From positions 1-64,000 of the forward strand of contig JASXTE010000039.1 of NCBI GenBank assembly GCA_030280995.1: a DNA stretch of 64,000 nt, written 5' to 3'. Below the pieces are notes generated by a model that made no database searches, was not told where the DNA came from, and saw only the letters and a program-made list of their open reading frames with translations. The position numbers and the translations under genes are program-made. Positions within the stretch are counted from its first letter, which is position 1; each line of letters starts with the position of its first letter. This DNA comes from Hemileia vastatrix. Its lineage: Eukaryota > Basidiomycota > Pucciniomycetes > Pucciniales > Zaghouaniaceae. This document shows, one piece after another, positions 46,319-58,200 of this stretch.

Positions 46319-49300
46319 ATGGAAAGAAGAAAAAGAAAAATCTTTCTTCAGTTTAATGTATTGTTTTTCCTGATTGCATTTGCAGTCAAAGTGTCACTAT
46401 TCGCCCCTTTGGTCACATTATGCATTTTACCGACAGTCCAAGCATCTTCGTTTTCTTCCTCTTCTTCATCTTCTTCATCTTCTCGCTCTATGGCTTCAAG
46501 TGTTGGAGGTCATTCGGCAAAAGATTCTCTGCTCAATTTAAGGACAACAAACAAAAATGATCTTGACAATTATACCTCCAAAAGTTTACCATTGAATGAA
46601 CTGCACTTGGAGTCAACTATGAATGAGACAGCGATGCAAATTATGTCAAGTCGATCAAGTGAGAGAGATGAGAGAGAGAAAGAAAAAGTCACAGTTTCCC
46701 AGGAAGTGGAGGCAAAGAAGAAATCCACGTGGAGAAAAAAAGATAGAAGAGAAGAAAAGACAATGATCGTGTCCAGTGACAGTGACAGTGAGAGTTTGAG
46801 TAAGAATAAGAAAAAAAGCATCCAAAGCATCTATGCCATCGACACAATCCAACAGCAAGAGGTGCAATCGAAGGAAAAAGTAACATCCGGCAGATCAAAT
46901 GGACATGCAAGTAAGAAGAGTCATCTTGTTTCCGACTTCCTCGATGGAAGCAAGTTTCCTGGTCCATCGATTGCATCACAAGTCGAAGAATCAAGTGTTC
47001 TTATTCGAAAGAAAAGGGACGAAGAACAATCCAGTTACTTGCTTTTTTCTGCATCTTCAAGTCGACTCCCTCAAGTTGTTCATTATTTGGACGGTCAACG
47101 TTCATCGGCAAATGTTGCCAATGTTGCCAATATGCCGAAAAGTCTCTCACTCAGTACTTCCGGTGAATCAGGGTGTCCTGACTGGCATTCATCTTTTGTA
47201 TCTTTTTCATCTTCAACCTCCTCAACCATTAGTGATGTTACAGTGTCAAATGAAAAAACGCAACAAATGGATCAGTCCAAACAGTTAGAACAGTCAGAAC
47301 AGTCAGAGCAAAGGCAAACAATTCATCACATGACACAACAGTCAATTGAACATTCGAGTGTCAATTGTTCCTGCTACGACTTTGATGATGGACTGTTCAT
47401 TGAGTGTCCAAATACTGATCTCACGACGATAACAAGATCACTCGAATCCATTCGTCTTCATAATTCGAATTCCAATGCAAATGCCAATGGTAAACCAGTT
47501 CAACCTGTCACTGTCAAATCTTACACCATTTATAACATGGATCCAAGTGTCACCCTTTTACCGGGTAAATTGTTTTCATCGATAAAACAAATTAAAAAAA
47601 TTCGTATCAGTGACACTTTGTTGACTGGAGCAGCTGATGATTCATTTGTTGGCTTGGAATCTCAATTAGAGTCTTTATCAATTTCAACATCCAAATTAAC
47701 TTCAGTTCCACAAAAAGCTCTGTCAGCTTTAAGGTCATTGGATACACTTGACCTTGATTCTAATGAAATAAGCGAGATCAATGCTTATTCCTTCTACGGT
47801 TTGCCACTTGTTTCATTGAATTTACAATTCAACAAAATATCCCATCTACAGGAATATTCTTTCGGTGGACTGGAAAACTCTTTGCAAGAATTAACTCTTA
47901 TCGGTAACTCACTTAATTCCTTTCCCCTGTCAGCTCTTCGTCGGTTGAAAAATTTACGAACTTTAAAACTAAATGAAAATAAGATAACAACCATTCCAAG
48001 TGATGAATTTACTCGATTTACGCACATGGCTAATTTAGACTTACGATCTAATTCTATTAATCACCTGCAAGATAATTCATTTGTCACTATGCCCAATTTG
48101 GTGTCACTGTCATTGGCATCGAACAAAATTTCCTCCATCGACGACAAAGTATTCAGTCACTTGACCAATTTAGAACTGTTAGATTTGTCCAAAAACTATC
48201 TCCGTCTTTTAAACGGTGTCATTTTTTCTTCATTGTCCAAGTTAAGGTCGATTGATTTAAGCAATAATCACATACATTATATTGAAATGGGTACATTTCA
48301 CAGTTTACCTCAATTACGAGAATTATTTTTGACAAAGAATAATTTACGCTCATTGCCCAATGGTACATTTTACAATACAACACAAATTCGATCACTTTTT
48401 CTTGAACACAATTCACTTGATTCACTTGATTCAGGAGTTTTTTCATCTCTCAATAACCTTTATCAAGTTCATTTATCTTACAATCAATTGACCCAAGTAC
48501 CTGTCAATGTGTTTAAATTTAATCAAGAATTACGTTCAATTTCACTTGATAACAATTGGATTGAATCATTAAGACCTGGTACATTTGACAATTTAATTGA
48601 ACTGAGAGATTTGCGATTGCATAAAAATTCGCTACGTAAAATTTCACGTTTGGATTTCAAATTGATACCCAATTTACAAGAATTACATCTACAATATAAC
48701 TCACTTAATTCAATTGAAATAGAATCATTTAAAAATTTAGTTAGTCTTGAATATTTGGATCTTCAAGGTAATCGTATAGATTCATTCAACCATCCAGTAC
48801 TCAGCAGATCACCAACAAATCTTAAATATTTGCATTTGAGTCACAATCAAATCGTCAGACTCAATGAAAAATCATTTGAAGGACAAAATTTGCTAGAAGT
48901 ATTATTGTTAGATAATAATAATTTGACTCGCATCACTCGTGATTTGTTAAGTAACTTGACATCCCTTGAAAAATTGTGTATAAATCATAATCAAATCAAT
49001 CGAATTGAAGGAGGATCTTTTGGATTTCTCAAAAATTTACGTCACTTGAATTTGGAACACAATCGAGTAGAGTACTTGGATGAAATGTCCTTCAAAGGTT
49101 TGTCCTCTCTCGAAGTGTTAGAACTTTCCTTCAATCCGATAAAAAAGTTAGATGGCTGTGTTTTTTCTCCCGTTTCGCAATCAATTCGAAGGTTAAACAT
49201 GGAATCGATTCAAGTGAAAGAGATAGAACGAAGTTGGTTTTTCCCTTTCTCTTGGTTAGAAGGTTCAAAGTCAGATTTAACTTATCCTTTTCTTGAAACA

Positions 49301-52225
49301 GTTGTATTGTCAGGTGGCAAGGTAGAAAGAATCGAACCATTTTCCTTGGCCTCATTGACAGCTTTGAAATATCTTGATTTAAAGTCCAACATACTGCAAA
49401 GTGTTTCACTCATTCGATCTCTCCGGGAGGGAATGCAACTTATAAAGAAAAATCGTTCTCATCATTCTCACATCAGAACATTTCCCACACCAACATCAGG
49501 TACAAGGGACAACTCATCTACCAATGGCAATGCATCCATTTCCAGTGGTCTTTTTAGTTCAGACTGTTCTTCCATGCAAGATGAACCTGTCAATTCGATA
49601 TTTCCGAATCAGATAGAAAATTTATTTCTTTCGGGTAATAACTTGTCAGGGCTTCAATTGTCTCACGGTGATGTTGGTACTGATGATGATATCAACCGTC
49701 AAAGTGGATATTCATCTTGGAATCATCCGACTGCCGCTTGGAAAGACTCTTCAGGTGAAAGTGACATATTTCATCATTTACATCATATTCAGCAATTAGA
49801 TTTGTCCTACACGTCAATCGAATCAGCATCATTTTTCAGTTCACCTGTCTTCCCTACTCAGCCGTCAAGTGCGAAACCTTCAAGCAATTCACCGGGTGAT
49901 TCTGCTTGTAGAGGTGAAAAGGCAAATGATTTACCCACTGATCGGCATTATTACCCATGGAAAAGTGTTCAAGTTGTGAATTTATCTGGAAATTCAATTA
50001 AGTTTATTGCCAGCTCTGCAATTCGCAATAACAACAATAATGTGCCGGACGATGTGACTTCTAAAGAACATTTTTTATCCTCTAATATTCTTCATCCTTC
50101 TGATCTGAGAGAACTGTATCTCGATGACAACCAACTCAGTTCGGCACCCGGTCCAGATGTATTGAAGAACCATCCAAGGTTGAGTCATTTATCCTTGTCA
50201 GGAAACAACATCAAGAGAATTCCGGGAGGATCCTTTAAATTAAATCACCAAATAACCACCATTGACCTTAGTAATAATAGTTTGAGTGTCATAGATGTTT
50301 CTTCATTCGACGGATTAAATGATTCACTAGAAAGACTCAACTTGTCCAACAACGTCATGAGATCCATTCCACAGGGTGTATTAGATGGTCTGTCCAAGTT
50401 GACAAGTCTCACGTTGGAGAATAATTGGTTTCCTTTCATTCCCAATTCGTTGGTTCGATCAAGTAGTTTGATTTCGATGAAGAGTCTATCATTTAAGAAT
50501 AATCCACTGACACGAATTCGAGAAGATGCTGCTGACACACCTGGAAGTTCAATGGAAAATGTAACATTTCTCACACTTGAGGGTGGCAATTTAACTGTCA
50601 TTGCATCACACGATCTAACACCATTTGTAAGGTTGAAAGAACTCAACCTAAGTAAAAATCAAATATTAAAAATATCACCCGGATCATTTGGAAAACTAAG
50701 TCAACTGCAACATCTGGATTTGTCAGCCAATAGACTCGAGTTGTTGCCTGAAGAGCGTCTTTCTTCTTTGAGTAATTTACGTCACCTTAACCTATCAAAG
50801 AACCATTTAAGTGAAATGCCATCTTTTTCACCCGATTTAAAAGTCATTAGTGTCATTGATGTTTCTGCAAATCGATTGACCAGGATTGATTCATTCGGCC
50901 ATTTGGCTGGATCGGTTGAAGAAATATTTCTCCAGGACAACATGGTTTCCTGGATCTCCGGCTCTGCTTTGGCCAATTTAACATCCTTGCGAAAACTTGA
51001 TTTAAGGTCCAATTTTTTAACCCACATGTCTGAGTCACTTTTAACGCCAATCGAAGTGTCATTGGAATCCTTGTACATCACAGGCAATCCATTTCACTGC
51101 GACTGTCGTCTTCTCTCCCTCTGGGAGTGGGTGCAAGAACATTCTCGAGTCATCCCTCAAAAAGACCGCGAGGCTGATTTGATTTGTGTCCAAATTGACC
51201 AAATGCCACTATTGGATCAGTCATCAAACATCAAGTTTTCCGATGCTCCTTCTATGTCCGGGTTGTCTGGGCCACTTTCGCCTTTATACAAGGAAAAGTC
51301 AAACAGCAAAGAAAATCGAATAGTTCTTTCCACCCTACATCCGGTTGACTTTTGTCCAGTTCCCCTCATCTCGAGAATTGAAGTGACTAAAATCGAATCA
51401 AGTCAACTGTCTCTCACATGGCATGTGCAAAATGACTCACTCGTCGGTGGATTTAACCTCGATCAATACATGTCTAGTGACCATCGAAATGCCAAAAGTC
51501 AAAAGTTGTCATCGATAGAACGTTCGACCACTTTGACCAATTTGCATCCTGAAACTGAATACACTATTTGTATTGAAGCCAATGGTCGATATATCAGATC
51601 TTCAGATGGACCTTCTGATCCTACAAGTCCTACTGGTCAAACACCCTATGTCTTTGGTTTACATCGAACTTACGGTGACAACTACATCACGTCCAATCGT
51701 AAATGTGTCCAAGCTCGAACTCACACCGAAGTGGGAACAAAGCAGATGATAATTTTTTTCAATAGAATATCCCTGACATGGCTGATTGTTGTAGCTATTG
51801 GTGTAACATGTTCACTTACAATGAGCGGTTTGTTCATCGGTTTGATGGTCAAATGGAAGAATAAACGTCAGAGTCGTCGAATAAAGCAACAACAGGGTCA
51901 ACAATCATCATCACAACAACAACATCAGTCTCAACCTCAGCCTCAGCATCAATTGACAACAAGCCAGTCAATTCATCAGCAATTACATCAGGCAACATCT
52001 GCTCTTACAACAGCAACTATTTTACCCGACACCATGACAGCTCCTAATGACTTTATAATTGATCAAATTGATTCAGTTCCCTTATCCTTACCTCTACAGA
52101 CTCAGATACCTGAGGAATTTATTACATACAGGCACTTTGCCTTGCCAACTCATGAGTGTATGTACAACAACGGGTGGACCACTGATCCTCCTCCTCCTTG
52201 TGAACACATGACTCAAATCAACTAA
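46319..52225 (+). CDS. Chaoptin-like leucine-rich-repeat transmembrane protein with FN3 domain
   Basis: An uninterrupted 1968-residue frame. A hydrophobic signal sequence lies at about residues 10-42 (FNVLFFLIAFAVKVSLF), then a poly-Ser run and about 300 low-complexity residues containing RKKR at 230-233, a furin-type site. An LRR N-cap has cysteines at 350 and 352 (NCSCYDFDDG). About 40 leucine-rich repeats run to about residue 1580 and resemble chaoptin/artichoke (SLLPG-like start as VTLLPGKLFSS; many LxxLxLxxNxI units). The LRR C-cap reads NPFHCDCRLLSLWEW (Cys 1594, 1596). An FN3-like domain covers about 1684-1761, a transmembrane helix about 1817-1845, and a Gln-rich cytoplasmic tail ends the protein. 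Chaoptin is a photoreceptor adhesion protein and is usually GPI-anchored, so the helix and FN3 domain differ. The ATG at 46319 is chosen because it precedes the signal sequence; a GTG upstream is also in frame. Confidence 0.88.
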   Translation: MERRKRKIFLQFNVLFFLIAFAVKVSLFAPLVTLCILPTVQASSFSSSSSSSSSSRSMASSVGGHSAKDSLLNLRTTNKNDLDNYTSKSLPLNELHLESTMNETAMQIMSSRSSERDEREKEKVTVSQEVEAKKKSTWRKKDRREEKTMIVSSDSDSESLSKNKKKSIQSIYAIDTIQQQEVQSKEKVTSGRSNGHASKKSHLVSDFLDGSKFPGPSIASQVEESSVLIRKKRDEEQSSYLLFSASSSRLPQVVHYLDGQRSSANVANVANMPKSLSLSTSGESGCPDWHSSFVSFSSSTSSTISDVTVSNEKTQQMDQSKQLEQSEQSEQRQTIHHMTQQSIEHSSVNCSCYDFDDGLFIECPNTDLTTITRSLESIRLHNSNSNANANGKPVQPVTVKSYTIYNMDPSVTLLPGKLFSSIKQIKKIRISDTLLTGAADDSFVGLESQLESLSISTSKLTSVPQKALSALRSLDTLDLDSNEISEINAYSFYGLPLVSLNLQFNKISHLQEYSFGGLENSLQELTLIGNSLNSFPLSALRRLKNLRTLKLNENKITTIPSDEFTRFTHMANLDLRSNSINHLQDNSFVTMPNLVSLSLASNKISSIDDKVFSHLTNLELLDLSKNYLRLLNGVIFSSLSKLRSIDLSNNHIHYIEMGTFHSLPQLRELFLTKNNLRSLPNGTFYNTTQIRSLFLEHNSLDSLDSGVFSSLNNLYQVHLSYNQLTQVPVNVFKFNQELRSISLDNNWIESLRPGTFDNLIELRDLRLHKNSLRKISRLDFKLIPNLQELHLQYNSLNSIEIESFKNLVSLEYLDLQGNRIDSFNHPVLSRSPTNLKYLHLSHNQIVRLNEKSFEGQNLLEVLLLDNNNLTRITRDLLSNLTSLEKLCINHNQINRIEGGSFGFLKNLRHLNLEHNRVEYLDEMSFKGLSSLEVLELSFNPIKKLDGCVFSPVSQSIRRLNMESIQVKEIERSWFFPFSWLEGSKSDLTYPFLETVVLSGGKVERIEPFSLASLTALKYLDLKSNILQSVSLIRSLREGMQLIKKNRSHHSHIRTFPTPTSGTRDNSSTNGNASISSGLFSSDCSSMQDEPVNSIFPNQIENLFLSGNNLSGLQLSHGDVGTDDDINRQSGYSSWNHPTAAWKDSSGESDIFHHLHHIQQLDLSYTSIESASFFSSPVFPTQPSSAKPSSNSPGDSACRGEKANDLPTDRHYYPWKSVQVVNLSGNSIKFIASSAIRNNNNNVPDDVTSKEHFLSSNILHPSDLRELYLDDNQLSSAPGPDVLKNHPRLSHLSLSGNNIKRIPGGSFKLNHQITTIDLSNNSLSVIDVSSFDGLNDSLERLNLSNNVMRSIPQGVLDGLSKLTSLTLENNWFPFIPNSLVRSSSLISMKSLSFKNNPLTRIREDAADTPGSSMENVTFLTLEGGNLTVIASHDLTPFVRLKELNLSKNQILKISPGSFGKLSQLQHLDLSANRLELLPEERLSSLSNLRHLNLSKNHLSEMPSFSPDLKVISVIDVSANRLTRIDSFGHLAGSVEEIFLQDNMVSWISGSALANLTSLRKLDLRSNFLTHMSESLLTPIEVSLESLYITGNPFHCDCRLLSLWEWVQEHSRVIPQKDREADLICVQIDQMPLLDQSSNIKFSDAPSMSGLSGPLSPLYKEKSNSKENRIVLSTLHPVDFCPVPLISRIEVTKIESSQLSLTWHVQNDSLVGGFNLDQYMSSDHRNAKSQKLSSIERSTTLTNLHPETEYTICIEANGRYIRSSDGPSDPTSPTGQTPYVFGLHRTYGDNYITSNRKCVQARTHTEVGTKQMIIFFNRISLTWLIVVAIGVTCSLTMSGLFIGLMVKWKNKRQSRRIKQQQGQQSSSQQQHQSQPQPQHQLTTSQSIHQQLHQATSALTTATILPDTMTAPNDFIIDQIDSVPLSLPLQTQIPEEFITYRHFALPTHECMYNNGWTTDPPPPCEHMTQIN

Positions 52226-55200
52226 ATCAACTAAATTAACTAATTGATGATTGCTATTGTTGACATCTTGTCAACTTTACTAAAACAACAAACTTGAATG
52301 AACAAGTGATAACAGCAGAGTCAATTAATCTCAAACTGGTGACTCAACATCATATACATTTGACAGGTTCACAAGCTCCAAGCTCAGTGAAATTTTGTAT
52401 ATATAAAAATGAAATTATTTGATTTTTCTCTTTATATGTTATACAACAGTACAACACAACATTCCCTTCTACTCATTTACCATTCAATTGAATTCTATTT
52501 ACCAGTGGGTTGTTAAGTGTTCACTATTGCATATGACTTGTAAAAATTGTAAATCTGTCATTGTAATTAAAATTCATTTGGTCCATCGTCACTTATTCAT
52601 TGGTTTTGAAACATGTGCGCGCATGATAATAGACATGGTAAATTTAAGAGACAACAAAGCAAGGTAACAAACAGTAGTAATTCTCAGTTTTCCTTTATTG
52701 AGGGAAATCAATTCAAATGGTTAAAAGAGAAATACAGACGTGAATTCAGGGCAAGAAAGAGGTCGATAGTTGATTTGACTTGCACTACAAAGGATGGCGA
52801 TGGGGTAATCCAACCAAATCGCAATTATAGCGAGTTGATTCCACGGGAGCAATTGATGTCCAGGCCAGCGTTGCAATTTCAACTCCTAAAGGATGTGGGA
52901 TGTGGGAATTCGGGAAATGGAAATAGACAAAGAAACAACCAGGGCAAGAGTAAAGTCCAACACAAATGGTCTTACCGAAGCATAAGAAAATTCCAGTAGC
53001 AAATAGAATACAGTAGACTGTTGACCGAAGATAGTAGATACAATCTCAGGAAAAGAGTAAAGAGAAAAAGAAGAATAGACGAAATGTTTCTACAACACCC
53101 TGTGACTTAATGGGGTAAGATGGTGAGAAAATGCAAATGAAAATGAGAGAAAAACTTGGCCCGCCCACCACCCACTCGAAGTTAGGCCCTTTACTTCGAG
53201 GATCATTGCTCTCGCGTCTTATGATTGAAGAGTGGGGAGAGATGAAGAGATGTCAAATGAATGATCCGATAAAAAGGAAAAGGGTGACCCGAGTGTCCAA
53301 GTTTTTCTCCCAGACGCGCGGACTTGTACAAGAGTTAAGCTTCAGGAAATGAGTACACTGAGTAGAACGAGTGCATATCCCGCATCATGAGTAAAAGCTA
53401 TCAGCATCAGTTGAACCATTGTAGTAAGGAGACAAACACAGAGACCACCGACAAAAAAGGAACCACACAACAATTGAAGATAGAGAGAAGCAATAGAAGA
53501 ACCTCTTGCTCTAGTGTTTGTGTGTGTATGTCTTGTGTCTTGTGCTTTAGAAGAAGAAGTTAGATGCATCTTGTGGTAAGATGGGTCCAAATGACCAAAT
53601 CCTCAACTCCATTACATGTCATCAGGGTAATGTCTCAATGGTTAGGGTGAAACAACAGACGCTCTTTACGCAAACGGGTTGCACTGACTAGCAAACAACT
53701 TGACAATCCATAGCAATACAAGGGAAGAAACAAGTAATCGATGTCATAGAGAGTGGAAAGATGAAGCCTGTAAGGGAAAAGAGACCAATCCTAAAAGGAA
53801 AAAGAGACAAGGGCACATAACCCGCAAAAAGAAAAGCAATAAAAGACTCACATAGTCATATACAAACCCATGCAGCAATTGATTGTTAGGTGAATGGTCA
53901 CAAGGGCTATCATAGCTCAACAACTTGTGCTTGAAACATGTGTACCAAATTCAACATATTGAATAGAATCTGACGCTTTGTAGGCTGAAAGCTGAAAGCT
54001 GAATGCTGTGGCTGTAGCCAAGTGTTGGTCGCTGATCGGCTGGACGAGAGACAATAGCTGACCAAGTCAAACATTCATATTTGTTTGAACCACTAAAATC
54101 CAACTGATGGACTTGTCTTGACTGCTATTACCCAAACCTTGTAACTTTCATTCTGACGGCCTTTCCTTATATTCTTTCAATGTTGACTTTAGTCACCAGA
54201 AAAAAACCAAACTGACCATACGCTATATCAACTTGATCGGCCTTTACGAAGGCATCCTCTGTTTTCCTCAATTTCCTTATTTGGTGCAAATAACGATGTG
54301 AATAACCATCCAACTGAAATTTCACTGTAAACTTGAATAATACTGGCACATACAGTGCAACTTCTAACTTCTACCAATGCGGTGATTTTATCGAACGAGA
54401 CTGCTTAAGTGAGAGTGACAATACAATAACACCACAAATGTGCGAACCTCCAAAATTGAAGAGGACAGCAAATAAACGATAATGACAAAGGATAATTGCA
54501 ATAATGACATATTGACATGATAACATAATAATGATTGAAATTGCAACATTCAGAAAAAGAAATAAACCATATCTTAGGGTTAAGCAACCAAATTTTCCAA
54601 TTAAACTTTGCAGCAAAGAGAACAAATATTAGTGCGTGTAAAGCGTGAACCAAACCAATTGAGTAGTAATGTAAGCGACGAGGAGAAAACATAAATTATC
54701 CGAATAAATACAGCATTCACTAATGGACAAGTGATGACTAAACATTAGCAACAACATTAACAAAGATATAGTTGTGCAGTTGAGGTGGAATTTATCAGTC
54801 CAATCCCTTACTTGACCACGAGGTCCAAATCATTAGAGACAAACATCAAGTTAAAAGAGTATGTGAATATTGGTAGGTAAATAGGTAAGACAGGAGGAAC
54901 CAGTATGATTAGACATTTAGGACAATCTCCAAAGTACACAGTGTAGACCAAATACAAGGACGAATGCAACAGTGTAAAATGCGCAAAAAAGAATTTTGTT
55001 AGGTGCTCAAATTGTAATATCGAATAGAACCAAATAAGTTAACCAACTAAAGATTAAATCAATTGAACAGTAAAAATATTGATAAACTTAGCAAGTATAC
55101 AGCCAATAGTCAATGGAAAGCCAGAGAATCAATTATTGTTACTGAAGGACAAATGAGTAGTCTTTGATAGAGGAAAAGACGAAAAAATACTTGAAAACAT

Positions 55201-58200
55201 CAAATGGATGAAGAATGAAGACTTTGAGCCATTGAAGGCTGAAGATGGAATAAAGCGAAGCATGTGAGATGTAATGTGGGGAAGGTGATGAAACAAGAGG
55301 TGACAATAACAGCATTATTCAATGCAAATTAGATTGTTTGAATGACTTGTGTATAGAATAGAATCACAGGGTAAAAAGTAACATTAAATGCAAACCATTC
55401 TGTTAAGGTAGGATATCGAATTTTAGAATATTAAAATGTAATTTGAAGTAGATGCTAGAATACTTAAGTGTGAATTAATGTACCAACATAGATTTGACTT
55501 GTAGATTTAACTAATAGATAAGTTATTTCTTTGATAAATACTAGTTGATGTAAACGATATATACTCTGTAAGTCAGACAATTGACTGTTCATTCTGTTGG
55601 AGAAAACAGATGACCTAAATATATAACATTTCGACCCCAGTGTCAAGGATAGTATGGAACCTGTCAAATATTTACGAGCTCCAGTGAGGCTGGAGAATTT
55701 CAATAAACCGAAAATCGATCGAGGGGTAGTTTGTCTTGAAAAATATTTCATACAATTTCACAATGCGAGGTCACATGTGATAGTTGAAAAACTACACTGT
55801 AGCCATGAAAATGACATCGCTTCTAATGAGATGCAAACAACTTTCTTTCAATTTTTGCCAGGACTGTAAAACTTTGAGAAGTGAAGAAGGATACTTGAGA
55901 TGAGGTTTGAATGCAAATTCGGCAGATTTCGAAAATAAGATTGATTCATAAGAGCTTAGGCATTAGATGAAAAGTAGAGATATGATTTTGATGAGTATGA
56001 GAAGACGTGAGAACTGTTAAGTTCTATCATCAATGGTTATTGAATGAATGATCCGAAATATTTCTACGATGGTATTTGTGTCGTTGTTATCAAAAGATCG
56101 AAGCGTCACTTCAACTACCAGAAGGGAGAAGAGAAAATAACAGAGAATGCAAAGAATACTTGCCAATATCCTAAGAAAGAGGAAAGAATCTTTCGACAAC
56201 ATTACAATCATCATGCAGAAAGTGACCAAGAGAATAGAGAACCAAGAAATATGAGACGAATCTTTTGTTAAACGAGAGTACCCAAAATACATTGCGACCA
56301 GTGAAACAGTTGCTGTGCTTTTATGTGGTTAAGTAAGGACGATTTGAGAACCACTGTCTGGACAGGTTAGTATGGAAAATGACATTTCGCTAGAATACTC
56401 CTTGGGCATCTATCAAATTGCAGGACAAAATTGATCAGGCCCATGGAAAGTAGATGAATCACTCAACAAGCATATGTAAAGCCGGAGGATAAAAATGTTT
56501 CTTCAAACCAAAAAAGGATCCAGTAACTCAACGTGAATGACAAGTAAAAGACTGATGAAAGAAAAGGACCATGACCTGAGGTAGATTCATATTGCAGGAT
56601 GTAATAAAAAGTTAAAAGGACTTTTTGCAGGACCTTGACAGAACTTTTGCTTTGGGTGAAATCGATACTCATTATCTTAGCATGGATAACAGAATGAAAT
56701 AGTTCCAATAGGCGAACTTCCATAAAACAATGGTTAAGGATGTTGAAATGGAATCAGTGATGATGCAGCGATAGCAATTGCTTGCATTTGCTGTTGAGAG
56801 TGAAAATAATGCAAGTGGAAGAAGGATTCAATGCGAAGTCTACCACAAGACAAGGCGAAATTAGGGGCCTAAAGGAACCTGGCAGCAAATCGACCAGTTT
56901 TTCGATTGCCGGGCACAAATGGCCACATGGTGAAACCTTATAGGCAAGGCTAAGCTGGTTAACTGAGCAATGGAAGAGTGGAAGAGCACAAGTGAGGAGA
57001 CGAATTGTCTTGAGTGGATTCTATGACAAGAAGAGTGGACATGAGTCGCAATAAGCCATTAGAGGTGACGAGGTAAAATGTGATCACAGCAAGTTCTGTG
57101 AAAAGGACATTCAATAGCGTGGGAATTGCTGCAAATGCTTGTGACAAATTAATTGCACTAATTCGGTTATCTTTGGGGCCAGGTACTAGGAACAAGATGA
57201 AACTTTCTTCAGTCTACGTTATATCTGCCAGCATCTTTTCCTGTTTGAATAGTTCATTTCAAGGGTAAGTAGATTGTAGAGAGAGTCAATGGGTGAATTA
57301 AAATGAGTAGATGTGTAGTGAGTAAAACTCTTCTGGCTTGAGACCAAACATGAATGAGAAGGCTGACGGAGCAGCATTATTGAATTATTTGCTATCAACT
57401 TTAAGAGAGTTGGAGCCAAGGAAATACATGGGCTACTCAGAAGAGAGAACAAGTTGAGCGAATGAAACTCAGATCTTGTCTCAGTTCGATGAGACCGTCA
57501 GTCAGATCGATTGTTCTTTTGATCCAATACAGAGGTGAGGGTGATGACACTATTACCACTTAAAGTCGATACCACTTCCAAGAGGACAATAATTTGTCTA
57601 AATCATCAAAATTTATCAATGATGACATTTGAAAAACTAAATATCGAGTGAATCCTGATTGAATAACAATTCAATTTAAATAATGTAGATCCAATAACGA
57701 GAGATGAGTGAAAATGATATTATTGTAAAACTGATGCAAATTTAACGCTTACTTATGACGATAAATTGTATAAAAATAGACTAGAAAATATTTTTTTACC
57801 ATTTCAATTCGCCCAAAAACGAAAGAAATTGATTGATGTGAATTTGGCTGATAAATAGATGAGTGGTCAAAACTAGAACAAATTTAGGTGATATTTTGAG
57901 ATGATATACTTGAAATCATGAAGACATATTTCGAAAATAACAAATGGAAACCTCAATGTTAAGTACAAAAACTTAATACGCCATAAGAGGAGGACAGATG
58001 CGATGTGAGGAGCATGATTAAGTTCACAACTATTTATAGCAAGGTGGTAAGAGCAAGAACAAATACCGAACCTTAAACCAATATAGCTGGAAGACTACCA
58101 TATCAATATTAGTGCTCGATAGAATCTGAAAAATTTTCTCACGAGGAATCCGGAATGGAAATTTCAACAGGAACCATAAAAGTGTAAGTCAAATTGAGTG

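Noticed and set aside
53621..53700. Sequence tctcaatggttagggtg followed by a possible loop, resembling a tRNA D-arm
   Set aside because: No matching acceptor stem, T-arm or intact anticodon stem could be drawn.
54371..54692. Minus-strand hydrophobic frames that look like membrane helices
   Set aside because: Two frames overlap with equal hydrophobicity, as expected of an AT-rich strand, with no start context or family.
55654..55869. A reading frame with HNARSHV, reminiscent of the mariner transposase DDE segment
   Set aside because: The key aspartate is not there, the flanking motifs are missing, and I see no terminal inverted repeats. One short resemblance in a 71-codon frame is not enough.
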